The notes beneath the pieces are model-generated. The model worked only from the letters and a program-made list of their open reading frames with translations, had not been told where the DNA came from and did no database searches. From Cohnella silvisoli (lineage in GTDB: Bacteria > Bacillota > Bacilli > Paenibacillales > Paenibacillaceae): a DNA stretch of 64,000 nt. The stretch's first letter is position 1. Each line of letters opens with the position of its first letter. Shown here in pieces: positions 1 to 8,390 of the stretch. The stretch spans positions 62,001 to 126,000 of the forward strand of contig NZ_JAIOAP010000004.1 in the NCBI RefSeq assembly GCF_021190915.1, read 5' to 3'. Made by a program: the position numbers and the translations under genes.

Positions 1-2
1 GC

Positions 3-365
3 CACGGCAAGTCGGTTCCGTTGCGGCGGATGAGTCCCGGCGACTGGCTCGTCTACTACTCACCTCGCACCGACTTCACGCTAGGGGAGCCGCTGCAAGC
101 ATTCACCGCTATCGGACAAGTAGAGGATGACAGGGTCTACGAATATCGGATGTCGGATTCCTTTGTACCTTTCCGCCGCAATATTCGCTATACTCGGTGT
201 AAGGAAACGAAGATCGGCAACTTGCTGGAGCACCTAAGCTTCACGCGAGGCAATCGGAATTGGGGATATCGGTTCCGTTCGGGTCATTTTGAGATCGGGC
301 GGAAAGATTCTCTGACGATTGCGGGTGCCATGCTGGAGGAGCAAAATGAGTTCAGAATACAGTGA
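3..365 (+). CDS. EVE domain-containing protein, 5' partial
   Basis: The reading frame is open to the left edge, so the N-terminus lies outside the window. What remains (about 120 residues) has the EVE/PUA-like pattern: HGK followed by [16 protein letters not shown], a central FTAIGQV strand, and a C-terminal [11 protein letters not shown] segment. EVE domains are known to bind modified bases in nucleic acids and are often small stand-alone proteins of about 140-150 residues, so only some 20-25 residues should be missing. The 3' end overlaps the MarR gene by 20 bp, which suggests translational coupling. The cellular target cannot be read from the sequence. Confidence 0.85.
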   Translation, partial: HGKSVPLRRMSPGDWLVYYSPRTDFTLGEPLQAFTAIGQVEDDRVYEYRMSDSFVPFRRNIRYTRCKETKIGNLLEHLSFTRGNRNWGYRFRSGHFEIGRKDSLTIAGAMLEEQNEFRIQ

Positions 366-789
366 ATCGAAAGAAAGCCCCGGATTTCTGCTGTGGCAGG
401 TAACGAATATATGGCAAAAGGACATACGGCGCGCTCTGGAACCGTTCGAATTGACGCACCCTCAGTTCGTGCTGCTCTTCTCGTGCCAATGGTTGAATGA
501 CAAAAACGACAGTGCCGGCGTGACTCAGGTCCAACTAGCCCAGCATGCGCAAGTGGACGTGAACGTCACGTCCCAAGTGCTGAGAACGTTGGAGAAAAAA
601 GGGTTCTTGAAACGCAGTCCCCATCCAACCGACACTAGAGCGAACATCATTACGATGACTCCGTCCGGAAGCGAACTCGCTTTCCGCGCCGTTCAAGCCG
701 TCGAAACTGCCGATCGAACCTTTTTCGCCAGCATTGGCGACGACAGAGAGCAACTGATCCGGCTTATGCGGCAGCTGACGAGGCGTTAG
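346..789 (+). CDS. MarR family transcriptional regulator
   Basis: A 147-residue winged-helix regulator. The [20 protein letters not shown] segment (about residues 57-76) is the MarR DNA-recognition helix region, followed by the typical wing [17 protein letters not shown] (about residues 79-95) with the DxR motif of the family. I chose ATG 346 over an in-frame TTG at 319 because GGAGGA lies 6-12 bases upstream and the TTG-derived N-terminus has no family character. It is coupled to the EVE gene by a 20-bp overlap. MarR proteins usually repress a neighbouring or divergent gene in response to phenolic or oxidant signals; the ligand here is unknown. Confidence 0.9.
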   Translation: MSSEYSESKESPGFLLWQVTNIWQKDIRRALEPFELTHPQFVLLFSCQWLNDKNDSAGVTQVQLAQHAQVDVNVTSQVLRTLEKKGFLKRSPHPTDTRANIITMTPSGSELAFRAVQAVETADRTFFASIGDDREQLIRLMRQLTRR

Positions 790-817
790 ATTAAGCAAGG
801 TACAATAAGAGTTCATG

Positions 818-845
818 GGGCATCCAATCGGGTGTCCTTTTTTTA
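818..845 (+). terminator. Rho-independent terminator after the EVE-marR pair
   Basis: An 8-bp stem GGGCATCC/GGGTGTCC with two G-U pairs and a 4-base AATC loop is followed directly by a run of seven T. It lies 28 bases after the marR stop. Confidence 0.8.
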
Positions 846-916
846 GTCGACAAATTCATCAATAATAGTGTATATAAATACATATATAACCTTTTTCCGA
901 CAAGGAGATTACTACA

Positions 917-1525
917 ATGATGCATCCGCATACGGAGCTTCGTTACATTGACGAGAAGATTGGCTTCGGAGTATTTGCTACCCAGTTTATTCCTAAAGGG
1001 ACATTAACGTGGGCGCTCGATGATCTGGATCAGATTCTGGAGCCTGAGGTTGTAGACGCCTTGGATGAAGATCGCAAGAAATTGGTTTTGAAATACTCTT
1101 ACCGCAACCAGAACGGAAAGTTCATCCTTTGCTGGGACAACGGGCGCTACGTGAACCACAGCTTCCATGCCAATTGCATCGGCACGGCGTATGAAGTTGA
1201 AATCGCCGTCCGCGATATTTATCCCGGGGAGCAGCTAACCGACGACTACGGTTCGCTCAACGTGGATGAACCGTTTGATTGTTTACCGGAGGAAGGTACC
1301 GATCGAAGCAAGGTCATGCCCGGCGATTTACTTCAATACGCGGAGGTATGGGATGCTCAGGCGATTGATGCTTTCAAGCAATATGATAAGGTTGAGCAGC
1401 CGCTCGCGCATCTGATTCGACCGGAGTTCAAAGATAAAATGGAAATCGCAGCCAAACAGCATAAACTCGTGGATTCTATTCGCGCCATTTACTTCGACCG
1501 ACTCTCCATGAATTCCGCCAAATGA
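917..1525 (+). CDS. SET domain protein (putative lysine methyltransferase)
   Basis: A 202-residue protein with both halves of the SET fold. The N-terminal strand IDEKIGFGVFATQFIPKG (about residues 11-28) matches the GxG-initiated SET entry. YVNHSFHANC (79-88) is the NHS cofactor-binding knot, and GEQLTDDYG (104-112) is the catalytic-Tyr-type motif. SET domains transfer methyl groups from SAM to lysines; bacterial stand-alone versions are uncommon and mostly uncharacterised, so the substrate is unknown. AAGGAG at 902-907 lies 9 bases before ATG 917 (a second ATG follows at once). Its last 37 bp overlap the 3' end of the convergent ABC transporter gene. Confidence 0.82.
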   Translation: MMHPHTELRYIDEKIGFGVFATQFIPKGTLTWALDDLDQILEPEVVDALDEDRKKLVLKYSYRNQNGKFILCWDNGRYVNHSFHANCIGTAYEVEIAVRDIYPGEQLTDDYGSLNVDEPFDCLPEEGTDRSKVMPGDLLQYAEVWDAQAIDAFKQYDKVEQPLAHLIRPEFKDKMEIAAKQHKLVDSIRAIYFDRLSMNSAK

Positions 1526-3630
1526 GGGGCATGCTTAAGTAGATCTTGGAAAAATTCACGCTGCAGCGTAATGAATACAACAGGCGTCAAAGTCTGAATG
1601 GAAGCCGTACGGGGAACGTTGCGCAACAAAGCCACTTCCCCGAAAAAATCGCCATCGGACAGAACCGCAACCCGCGCATTTCCTCCTAACTCATCCTTTT
1701 TCAATACCTCGACCTTACCTCGAACAATGACGTAAAATTTGTCGCCCGGATCCCCTTCGTGAATGATCGTCCGGTCTTTGGCATAGGATTCGGTCGCAAA
1801 GAAATGAGAAATTCCCTGTAAAAAAGAATCATCCATATCCGCGAAAATAGGAAACAATTTAAGTCGTTCCGCGCTAACTTCCACATGATAACCGTCTTCG
1901 CTGATCTCAAATCCGGTTTGCTTCTGCCAAGATTGCTTATACCGACCTGCCGGCAGCTTCAGCAATTGTTGGTGAGAGCCTTGTTCCGCAACTTCCCCTT
2001 GATTGAGCACATAAATGCAATCCGCATGCTCGGCCGAAGCGAGACGGTGGGTTACGGAAATGACGGTTCTGCGTGCGGTTAATCGTTGCAACGTTGCGTT
2101 GATTGCTACTTCCGTGGCCGGATCCAGTGCGGAGGTCGCTTCGTCTAATATGAGTATAGCCGGCTCTCGAATGATCGCACGGGCGATCGCAACGCGCTGT
2201 CTCTGCCCGCCGGACAGACGTCCTCCTCGTTCCCCGACATCCGTGTCGTATCCATCCGGAAGACTCATAATGAAATCGTGTATTTCCGCCGAACGCGCGG
2301 CTTGAACGACTTCTTCGTCGCTGGCCTCAGGCTTGCCTAGGCGAATATTTTCCCGAATGGAGGATCGGAACAGAAAGCTTTCCTGAAAGACAATGCCGAT
2401 TTGCGAGCGAAGGGATTGCAGCGCGATTTGGCGGATATCGGTTCCGTCATAAAGAACGGCTCCTTGCTGCGGATCATAAAACCGCATCAATAAATTAATA
2501 ATAGTGCTTTTACCGGAACCGCTGGCTCCGACGAAGGCGGCATAGGTACCTTTCGGAATCGTAAGGCTAATCCCGTTAAGGCTTAATTGCTCTGGGGTAT
2601 AACCAAATTTGACTTCACGGAATTCAATTCCGCGTTCGAAGTGTGGGAGGTCGCGGGCTGTTTCGCTGTCGTATATGGATGGCTGTTCTTCAAGGAGCTC
2701 GCGGACGCGCTGCATTCCGGACGTGGCTTGAATAAACTGCGGAGCAAGCCATGTGATGGCTGCCACTAAATAGCTCAAGCTAATCAGAATAGAGCTGAAC
2801 GCAAGAAGCGAGCCGATAGATAGAATTCCATGGTAAGCAAGCAACGACCCCACGCAGATCGTCGTGAGGTTCAGAATCATCGTACCCATATTCGTCGTAC
2901 GATCTATAAGGAAGTTAGAAAAGCTGGAACGGCTGGATAGATTTCGATAATGGGTCATATGATCATCGAAACGCTTAATGAACAACGACTGCAAGCCGAA
3001 TGCTTTAATAACGGGTTGGGCGCTGACATTTTCCTGAACGGCTGTAGCAATGTTTGCTTGTTCTTCTTTCAGCTTATAACTAGCGTCGTAAGCTTTCGGG
3101 CCGAATAACTTCGGCCCGACCAGACAGAGCGGCAGGCCGATTACGGCAATGAGGGCAAGCTGCCATTGCAGAATGAACAGCACAGCGACGTTAAAGATTA
3201 GCCCGAACAATGACAGAAGCGCATAGGGGATCAGCATAATGAAAGTATCGATGGAAATCAGGTCGTTATTGAATCGCGAAACAATGTCCCCTCCATTGGT
3301 ACGGTGGTAAAATTCCGTTGGCAGGCTTTGGAGCTTCTCGAACAGTTGTTTATAGTAATCGGTAACGATGCGAGAACCCAGCTTCGTGAACATGCGGTCG
3401 CGCAGTATTCCAATGACGACTGAAGCGAGAGCCCCGGAAACCATTAGGCACAAAATAATGACAAGCAGAGTATATTCCCTGGGAACGATGGCAAAGTCGA
3501 TTATAAATTTGAAGCTAAGCGGCATGAAGGTTTCGTAAGCGAGTTCAACAACGATGGCCGCTAGCAGCAACGCGGTCGGGAGTCTATATCGCAAGAAAGA
3601 AGAGACAACGATACGAACAAAGGAAAACAT
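1489..3630 (-). CDS. ABC exporter (MsbA/LmrA type) with C-terminal cyclic-nucleotide-binding domain
   Basis: A 713-residue half-transporter. Six predicted membrane helices occupy residues 1-300. The nucleotide-binding domain has Walker A GASGSGKST (368-376), signature LSGGQRQR (473-480), Walker B ILILDEATS (492-500) and H-loop VTHR near 526. It does not stop at about 580 as usual: residues 591-705 form a cAMP-receptor-type beta-roll with the phosphate-binding-cassette pattern FFGEVALLRNVPRTAS (662-677). The likely job is export of a lipid or drug as a homodimer, with the extra domain sensing a nucleotide or acting structurally. Bacillota generally lack classical cAMP-CRP control, so the domain may bind another ligand. 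Family and domain order are clear; substrate and ligand are not. Confidence 0.92.
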   Translation of the reverse strand: MFSFVRIVVSSFLRYRLPTALLLAAIVVELAYETFMPLSFKFIIDFAIVPREYTLLVIILCLMVSGALASVVIGILRDRMFTKLGSRIVTDYYKQLFEKLQSLPTEFYHRTNGGDIVSRFNNDLISIDTFIMLIPYALLSLFGLIFNVAVLFILQWQLALIAVIGLPLCLVGPKLFGPKAYDASYKLKEEQANIATAVQENVSAQPVIKAFGLQSLFIKRFDDHMTHYRNLSSRSSFSNFLIDRTTNMGTMILNLTTICVGSLLAYHGILSIGSLLAFSSILISLSYLVAAITWLAPQFIQATSGMQRVRELLEEQPSIYDSETARDLPHFERGIEFREVKFGYTPEQLSLNGISLTIPKGTYAAFVGASGSGKSTIINLLMRFYDPQQGAVLYDGTDIRQIALQSLRSQIGIVFQESFLFRSSIRENIRLGKPEASDEEVVQAARSAEIHDFIMSLPDGYDTDVGERGGRLSGGQRQRVAIARAIIREPAILILDEATSALDPATEVAINATLQRLTARRTVISVTHRLASAEHADCIYVLNQGEVAEQGSHQQLLKLPAGRYKQSWQKQTGFEISEDGYHVEVSAERLKLFPIFADMDDSFLQGISHFFATESYAKDRTIIHEGDPGDKFYVIVRGKVEVLKKDELGGNARVAVLSDGDFFGEVALLRNVPRTASIQTLTPVVFITLQREFFQDLLKHAPHLAEFMESRSK

Positions 3631-3814
3631 CGAGTACCCCCTGAGGAATTAGTCCGGCGGATATGCTTATCCTATATTAACATCAGGGATTAATTTGGGG
3701 TATCCCTATTCCGCTCACCCATTTTTCCGTTCGTTCCTCCCCTTTGCGCCGATGTTACATAGACTAATTTATTATGTCTGAGCTGCATTCGATGATGAGC
3801 GAGGAGGGAATTAA

Positions 3815-4180
3815 ATCATCTACCAATCAAAGCTGGGGCGAAGGTTTAGTTCGATCGTGCAAGTGCTTACGGATAAAGGAAAGTTCTTCTTGAAACCTTT
3901 TTAGGGTCCGAAAACGCGCCTTGATCGCGTGTATGCCAGAATGGTTTGGTTTAATAATCATGTTTTCACAAACATGCCCCGATGGCTTAAAACGAGCAAA
4001 GGCAAACATTGGGTAAGAAGTAACGGGCGGCTTTATTATGTATCGGAGTAGATTCAAGGGACTAAATTGGACGAAAACGAGCAGGATTATGAGAGACTCG
4101 GTGAGGCGCTGGCACGGCTTCATCTTGTTCCTCATTTTGCTCCAGCCGAGGAGGGGATTGGCATTGTCGATAACCCGTGA
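3815..4180 (+). pseudogene. Decayed CotS-like kinase fragment
   Basis: One continuous frame encodes about 120 residues resembling the N-lobe of CotS-family spore-coat kinases: VLTDKGKFFLKPF, then GKHWVRSNGRLYYVSE, then IQGTKLDENEQDYERLGEAL and ARLHLVPHF. It is interrupted by in-frame TAG codons at 3902 and 4049 and ends at TGA 4178. The second TAG sits where relatives have Trp (SE-W-IxG), a one-base change from TGG. A GAGGAGGG ribosome site at 3801-3808 stands 6 bases before an ATC codon at 3815, so the start codon also appears lost. The fragment lacks the catalytic C-lobe and runs into the intact paralogue that follows. The homology call rests on the pattern and on similarity to that neighbour. 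Confidence 0.7.
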
Positions 4181-5075
4181 CATCGAGGAAACCTTTCCCG
4201 TGACGATAAGAAAAACGACGAGAATCCGCGACGTGTATCGGGTGTTGACAGTGAAGGGGCGTTTGCTTTGCAGTAAAAGCTACGATATCCCTGAGCCGGA
4301 GATGCATTTTATCGCACGAGTGATGATGCATCTTGCCGAAGCCGGATTTCATTACGGGCCGCGAATAATCCAGACTAAGAGCCAAGCTCAATGGGCGATA
4401 AGAAAAGGAAAACCGTATATGATCACCAACTGGGTACGGGGAAGGTCGCCCAACTTCAAGGAGCGGTCGGAGTGGAAGAAAGCAATTCGAACGTTGGCTG
4501 AATTCCATCAACATGCGGAAGGCATCGCGCTGGATGAGATACCCGCGGGAAGAGATCGAGTCGTTTTTTTGCCAAACATGATTGAACATTATCGTGCAAC
4601 GATAAGCGATCATAAGGGAATTGGGGATATAAGCGCATTCCTTTCCCTCTTCGATATTGCAACTTCCTATATCAACCAACCGAAGAGCCTAGAGGCGATC
4701 GATCACGAAAAGTCCGTACGCGCATTCGCGCATGGAGACTATAATTATCCCAATCTTGTTCTCGATCGGAAGGATGCTATCCATCTTATTGATTTTGAGA
4801 ACGCATCGCTGCAAGCAAGAATGACGGACCTTGCTCATATTTTACATCGTAATCATGCCTGGAACGGAGAAGATATGTTGCGATGGATCGAGTATTACGA
4901 TCGTATAAGGCCTTTAAGCAACGAAGATAGGCATTTGTTATACGCGGTACTGCACGTCCCGAATCCGCTCGTTCGAGCGATTCGCTTAAATAAAAGCAAT
5001 AAAACAATTGAAAACGAGATACCTCAAACGACGACGATCGATCAATATGTCACTGCACTAAGAATAATGATATGA
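4164..5075 (+). CDS. CotS-family spore coat kinase-like protein (APH/protein-kinase fold)
   Basis: About 303 residues with the aminoglycoside-phosphotransferase-like fold of the CotS/YutH group. ITRDIEETFPVTIRKT opens the N-lobe, KPYMITNWVRGRSPNF is the hinge-type segment, FAHGDYNYPNLVLD is the catalytic loop (HGDxxxxN) and IHLIDFENAS is the metal-binding D-F-E segment. CotS proteins are spore coat components in Bacillus; their phosphotransfer substrate is not established. The longer frame from ATG 4038 is rejected as the start because bases 3815-4180 encode a related fragment in another frame. TTG 4164, with AGGAGGGG about 9 bases upstream, fits the domain boundary. A bidirectional terminator follows. 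Confidence 0.8.
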   Translation: MSITRDIEETFPVTIRKTTRIRDVYRVLTVKGRLLCSKSYDIPEPEMHFIARVMMHLAEAGFHYGPRIIQTKSQAQWAIRKGKPYMITNWVRGRSPNFKERSEWKKAIRTLAEFHQHAEGIALDEIPAGRDRVVFLPNMIEHYRATISDHKGIGDISAFLSLFDIATSYINQPKSLEAIDHEKSVRAFAHGDYNYPNLVLDRKDAIHLIDFENASLQARMTDLAHILHRNHAWNGEDMLRWIEYYDRIRPLSNEDRHLLYAVLHVPNPLVRAIRLNKSNKTIENEIPQTTTIDQYVTALRIMI

Positions 5076-5079
5076 ACAA

Positions 5080-5124
5080 GAGAGTCCACGGGAATGGGAA
5101 ATTTCCTTTGGGCTCTCTTTGTTT
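5080..5124. terminator. Bidirectional terminator between cotS-like and lysR genes
   Basis: GAGAGTCC (5080-5087) pairs with GGGCTCTC (5110-5117), with further A/T-rich pairing inside, followed by TTTGTTT on the plus strand. On the minus strand it lies directly beyond the lysR stop codon, so it can serve both converging genes. Confidence 0.7.
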
Positions 5125-6013
5125 AGGAATAATGATTATCCAATAAAGAAATGAATTGTTTGGCCGCCGGGGAAAGATGTTTGCTGCGATGATAAATATA
5201 ACAGATCCCCCTGTGAAAATTTACTCCTTTTATAGGGACCTTAACTAATATGCCGTTTTTGATCTCCTGTTGGATGGCGAAGTTAGAAACGATGGATACG
5301 CCGAGCTCATGAATGACGCCTTGTTTGATACCCTCCAGATTACTGATCTCCAGATATTTGGGGGAGCTAAATCCGTATTCTTTGAATTTTTCTTCCAAGA
5401 AAATTCGGGTAGCCGATTTATCCGGTTTAATAATTAAAGTTTCATTGACCAAATCCTCTAGCGTACACTCCTTCTTATGCGCAAGCGGATGTGAGGGATT
5501 GACGATAAGGACAAGCTCATCCTGATAAAAGGTCGTGCGTTGAAATCGCGATTCATCAATCATGACCCGATCGGAGAGAACCAAAAACTCTACTTTGTTG
5601 GATTCCAGCATGTGATTGAGGTGATGGGAGGTTGTAATATTCATGTTTATCTTAATATCCGGAAATTTTTTAGAATATTCCCTTAGTATCTTCGGGAGCA
5701 GATAGACGCCAACGAAATTGCTTGCTCCGAACGATAAGGTTCCGTAGGATAAGTCCTCCAGTTGCCTAATATGATCTTTAGCCGAATGAAGCAAATTAAT
5801 AATTTGCTCCGCGTATGGCTTGAAATGCTCGCCTTGTTTGGTTAAATAAAGCTTTTTGCCGATCCGGTCGAAGAGAGGAACCCCTAAATCGTCCTCCATA
5901 CTCTGAATTTGCATACTTACGGACGGTTGAGAGCAATAGAGCCGTTCCGCAGCCTCGGTAAAGTTTAAGCACTCCGATAGCGTGATAAAGGTTTGCAGTT
6001 TGTTGACGTTCAT
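5123..6013 (-). CDS. LysR family transcriptional regulator
   Basis: A 296-residue LysR protein. The winged helix-turn-helix covers residues 1-60 (LNFTEAAERLYCSQPSVSMQ), followed by the linker helix and a periplasmic-binding-protein-like effector domain (about 90-290). It resembles the CysL/YtlI-like branch that senses small anions or acids. It is divergently transcribed from the phytase-like gene with 189 bp between starts, the usual LysR layout. That gap holds an inverted TAAC-N6-GTTA box upstream of a strong promoter, and the same promoter core recurs twice downstream in the cluster. I infer that it activates the 6.2-18.5 kb regulon; its inducer is unknown. Confidence 0.88.
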   Translation of the reverse strand: MNVNKLQTFITLSECLNFTEAAERLYCSQPSVSMQIQSMEDDLGVPLFDRIGKKLYLTKQGEHFKPYAEQIINLLHSAKDHIRQLEDLSYGTLSFGASNFVGVYLLPKILREYSKKFPDIKINMNITTSHHLNHMLESNKVEFLVLSDRVMIDESRFQRTTFYQDELVLIVNPSHPLAHKKECTLEDLVNETLIIKPDKSATRIFLEEKFKEYGFSSPKYLEISNLEGIKQGVIHELGVSIVSNFAIQQEIKNGILVKVPIKGVNFHRGICYIYHRSKHLSPAAKQFISLLDNHYS

Positions 6014-6042
6014 ATCCTCGGCCCTTCCCCAAATGAGATTAG

Positions 6043-6112
6043 TAACTATAAGGTTATATTATTGTTTACTAAATATAATCAAATTGTTTAATAATTTTAC
6101 TATGGATATACT
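6043..6112 (+). promoter_or_regulatory. Promoter P1 of the phosphate-compound cluster, with putative LysR box
   Basis: -35 TTGTTT (6084-6089), a 17-base spacer and -10 TATACT (6107-6112). The -35 is embedded in AAATATAATCAAATTGTTT (6071-6089), identical over 19 bases to the copy before the GAPDH gene. An inverted box TAAC-N6-GTTA lies at 6043-6056. The downstream stretch AAAGTGCAA is also shared with that copy. This is the divergent lysR intergenic region, so LysR binding is a reasonable inference. Confidence 0.7.
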
Positions 6113-6202
6113 GAAAGTGCAATCAACCCAAATAATGGAGAAAGGAGTAAACCGTGTCATACAGGATGCACTAGGAATCGGTATGAAAAAGGAGGGAATA
6201 GG

Positions 6203-7072
6203 ATGGCAAAACCTTTTCAAATCATAGAGTTTGATGAGAGGGATGAGCTTCCTCTGCGGTTCCGAATGACAATGCAGCCCATACGTGATAATCCTAAAAA
6301 TATCAACTTAAATGGGTTTGCAGAATTAAACATTTCAGGCAGTGGACAGTTTACAGAAGGCGGTTTGGCCGAAATGAGAAAGAGGTTCGGCAAAGTTCAT
6401 TGCATCATTATAGATTTACGACAAGAAAGTCATGGCTTTTTTAACGGGAAAGCCGTTTCTTGGTTTGGAATTCATAATGAAGCGAATCAGGGATTAACCG
6501 GCGAACAAGTGGAACAGGATCAGAAGGAGAAGCTGAATTTTCTGGCAAATGCCACGTCCGTTCGGTTTGACCAATTGGAAGGGAAGTCAGTTGATTGGGA
6601 CGGCGAATTAAATCCGATAAAGGTAAGCTCCGAGAAGGAGCTAGTGACCTCACAGGGCTTCCAATATGTTCGATTCTATGTAACAGACCACCATCGACCT
6701 GATGACGATGTTGTCGATCTTTTCATCGCATTTGTGAATGCGCTTACAGAAAACCCTTTGCTTCATTTTCATTGCAGGTTAGGAATTGGTCGAACAACGA
6801 CCTTTATGCTGATGTTCGACATGATGCGAAACGCAAAGGATGTATCTTTCGATGATATTCTCGGTAGACATATTTTGATCGGTGGGCGGAATATGTACGA
6901 GATGGACCCCGTCAATGAACCTTATAAATACAATTCTGCTGTAAACCGACTAGACTTTATTCGTCAATTTTATGCATATTGTGCCGAGAATCAAGATCGT
7001 TTTAAAACGGTATGGTCAGAATGGATTGAACAATTGGAAGCTACTCCATTTACTAAAATGGAGCTTCAATAA
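6203..7072 (+). CDS. Protein-tyrosine-phosphatase-like inositol phosphatase (PTP-like phytase family), cytoplasmic
   Basis: A 289-residue cysteine phosphatase. HCRLGIGRT (190-198) is the Cx5R P-loop, with Cys191 and Arg197. VTDHHRP places the likely general acid at Asp162. DLRQESHGFFNG is the segment typical of PTP-like phytases (family known from Selenomonas, where it hydrolyses inositol polyphosphates). Those enzymes are usually secreted; this one begins MAKPFQIIEFDE with no signal peptide, so it should act in the cytoplasm on an imported or internal phosphate ester. The ribosome site AAGGAGGG lies 7 bases before the ATG. It is the first gene of an operon with an ABC importer and mgtC. A protein-tyrosine or other sugar-phosphate substrate cannot be excluded. 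Confidence 0.82.
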   Translation: MAKPFQIIEFDERDELPLRFRMTMQPIRDNPKNINLNGFAELNISGSGQFTEGGLAEMRKRFGKVHCIIIDLRQESHGFFNGKAVSWFGIHNEANQGLTGEQVEQDQKEKLNFLANATSVRFDQLEGKSVDWDGELNPIKVSSEKELVTSQGFQYVRFYVTDHHRPDDDVVDLFIAFVNALTENPLLHFHCRLGIGRTTTFMLMFDMMRNAKDVSFDDILGRHILIGGRNMYEMDPVNEPYKYNSAVNRLDFIRQFYAYCAENQDRFKTVWSEWIEQLEATPFTKMELQ

Positions 7073-7104
7073 AGATATTTAAGAAAATAAGGGGAGGTAT
7101 TCAA

Positions 7105-8370
7105 GTGCGAAAAGCAAAAGAGAAGGGCAGGCTTACTGCGGCTTTATTGGTTACACTGGTGTTGGTCATGGCAGCGTGTTCAAAGAGTGGCACTAACACT
7201 AAAGAAAGTGCTGCCACGGCCTCTGGTACTGCTGCTCCTACTACTGCAACTGCAACTTCTGATCCGGGAAGCAGCAACTCAGGGGGGGCGGCAGTGCCAT
7301 CATGGGGCGAGCAAGTTGGCCTGAACAAAGAGGAAACGGCTGCAGAGATTTATGAGAAGGCTAAACAGGAAGGCAAAGTGGTTGTTTATTCAGAATCCAG
7401 CAGGGTCAAAGACATTAAAGCGACATTCGAGGAGAAATATCCCGGAATTATCGTAGAGGCTTATGATATGAGCTCAGGGGAAATTGTTGAAAAAGTGATT
7501 CGCGAGCAGGAAGCTGGAATTTTCAATGGGGATGTCGTTTTTGTTAAGGATTCAAGCGGCTCTGTTTCCAGTGAAGTTCTGCCAAAGGGTTATTTAGTGC
7601 CCTATCTGCCTAAAGATATTACAAGCCTCATGATAGAGCCGTACAAAAGCTCTAATCTTGGAATTGTGCCTTACGTGTCTCTACGCGCCTTATACTACAA
7701 TACGGAAGTCTATGACAAATCTCCAATCACTAACTATTGGGATCTTACCGACCCGAAATGGAAAGGCAAGGTTGTGATCCAAGATCCCTACCAGTCTGCT
7801 GACGCTTTGGATCATTTCCTCACCATGGTGGAGCATTCCGACGAGATGGCTGAAGCATATAAGGAAAAGTTTGGAAAAGAAATCGAACTTAACGGGACAG
7901 AAAATGCCGGATACGAATTCATCAAACGTCTATTAGCCAATGACCCGGTGTATATGACGGATACGGAGGAGATTGTAGATGCGGTTGGACAACCCGGGCA
8001 GAAGGAACCGCCTATCGGTATTTCAGCATCCAGTAAACAAAGAAATATTGAAAGTAAAGGATTGTCTGCAGCAGCGTCGTATGACGTAAAACCGAGAATT
8101 TCCAACATGCAGCCTTCTTATGTATACGTGATCAATAAAGCACCTCATCCAAACGCAGCCAAATTATTTATTCGCTGGATGACCGGAGAGGCTGATGGCC
8201 AAGGAAAAGGCATTGATCCTTACAATGTTATCGGTTCATGGCTGACTCGTTCAGATCTGGCTCGTAAAGATCAGCCTGGTTTGGAAGAGATAAAAACATG
8301 GGCTTACGACGGAGAATTCCTCTACAAAAATGCGGTGAAATTTAGAGATTTCTGGGTTTCAAATCAATAA
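7105..8370 (+). CDS. ABC transporter substrate-binding lipoprotein (Fe3+/sugar-phosphate/phosphonate type)
   Basis: A 421-residue lipoprotein: positively charged N-terminus, hydrophobic stretch and lipobox VMAACS, then a Thr/Ser/Ala-rich linker to about residue 65. The mature part is a family-1 binding protein (KVVVYSESS, DVVFVKDSSG, RALYYNTEVY, WGDL-type segment NYWDLTDPKWKGK). The same fold serves FbpA (ferric iron), AfuA (sugar phosphates) and PhnS-type (aminoethylphosphonate) systems. With a cytoplasmic phosphatase in front and central carbon-phosphate enzymes behind, a phosphorylated organic ligand fits better than iron, but this is inference. It starts at GTG with AGGGGAGGT upstream. 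A large hairpin follows the gene. Confidence 0.85.
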   Translation: MRKAKEKGRLTAALLVTLVLVMAACSKSGTNTKESAATASGTAAPTTATATSDPGSSNSGGAAVPSWGEQVGLNKEETAAEIYEKAKQEGKVVVYSESSRVKDIKATFEEKYPGIIVEAYDMSSGEIVEKVIREQEAGIFNGDVVFVKDSSGSVSSEVLPKGYLVPYLPKDITSLMIEPYKSSNLGIVPYVSLRALYYNTEVYDKSPITNYWDLTDPKWKGKVVIQDPYQSADALDHFLTMVEHSDEMAEAYKEKFGKEIELNGTENAGYEFIKRLLANDPVYMTDTEEIVDAVGQPGQKEPPIGISASSKQRNIESKGLSAAASYDVKPRISNMQPSYVYVINKAPHPNAAKLFIRWMTGEADGQGKGIDPYNVIGSWLTRSDLARKDQPGLEEIKTWAYDGEFLYKNAVKFRDFWVSNQ

Positions 8371-8390
8371 GCCATAACCGTACTATAAAC

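Noticed and set aside
4038-4163. N-terminal extension of the CotS-like gene from ATG 4038
   Set aside because: The extension encodes no family sequence, while another frame across the same bases encodes a clear CotS-like fragment; TTG 4164 has a good ribosome site and fits the domain start.
4062-4679. 205-codon open frame on the minus strand
   Set aside because: Antisense to the CotS-like gene, low-complexity composition, no ribosome site and no family pattern.
6132-6227. Leader ORF before the phytase-like gene
   Set aside because: No ribosome site before its ATG and it overlaps the real start in another frame; no family pattern.
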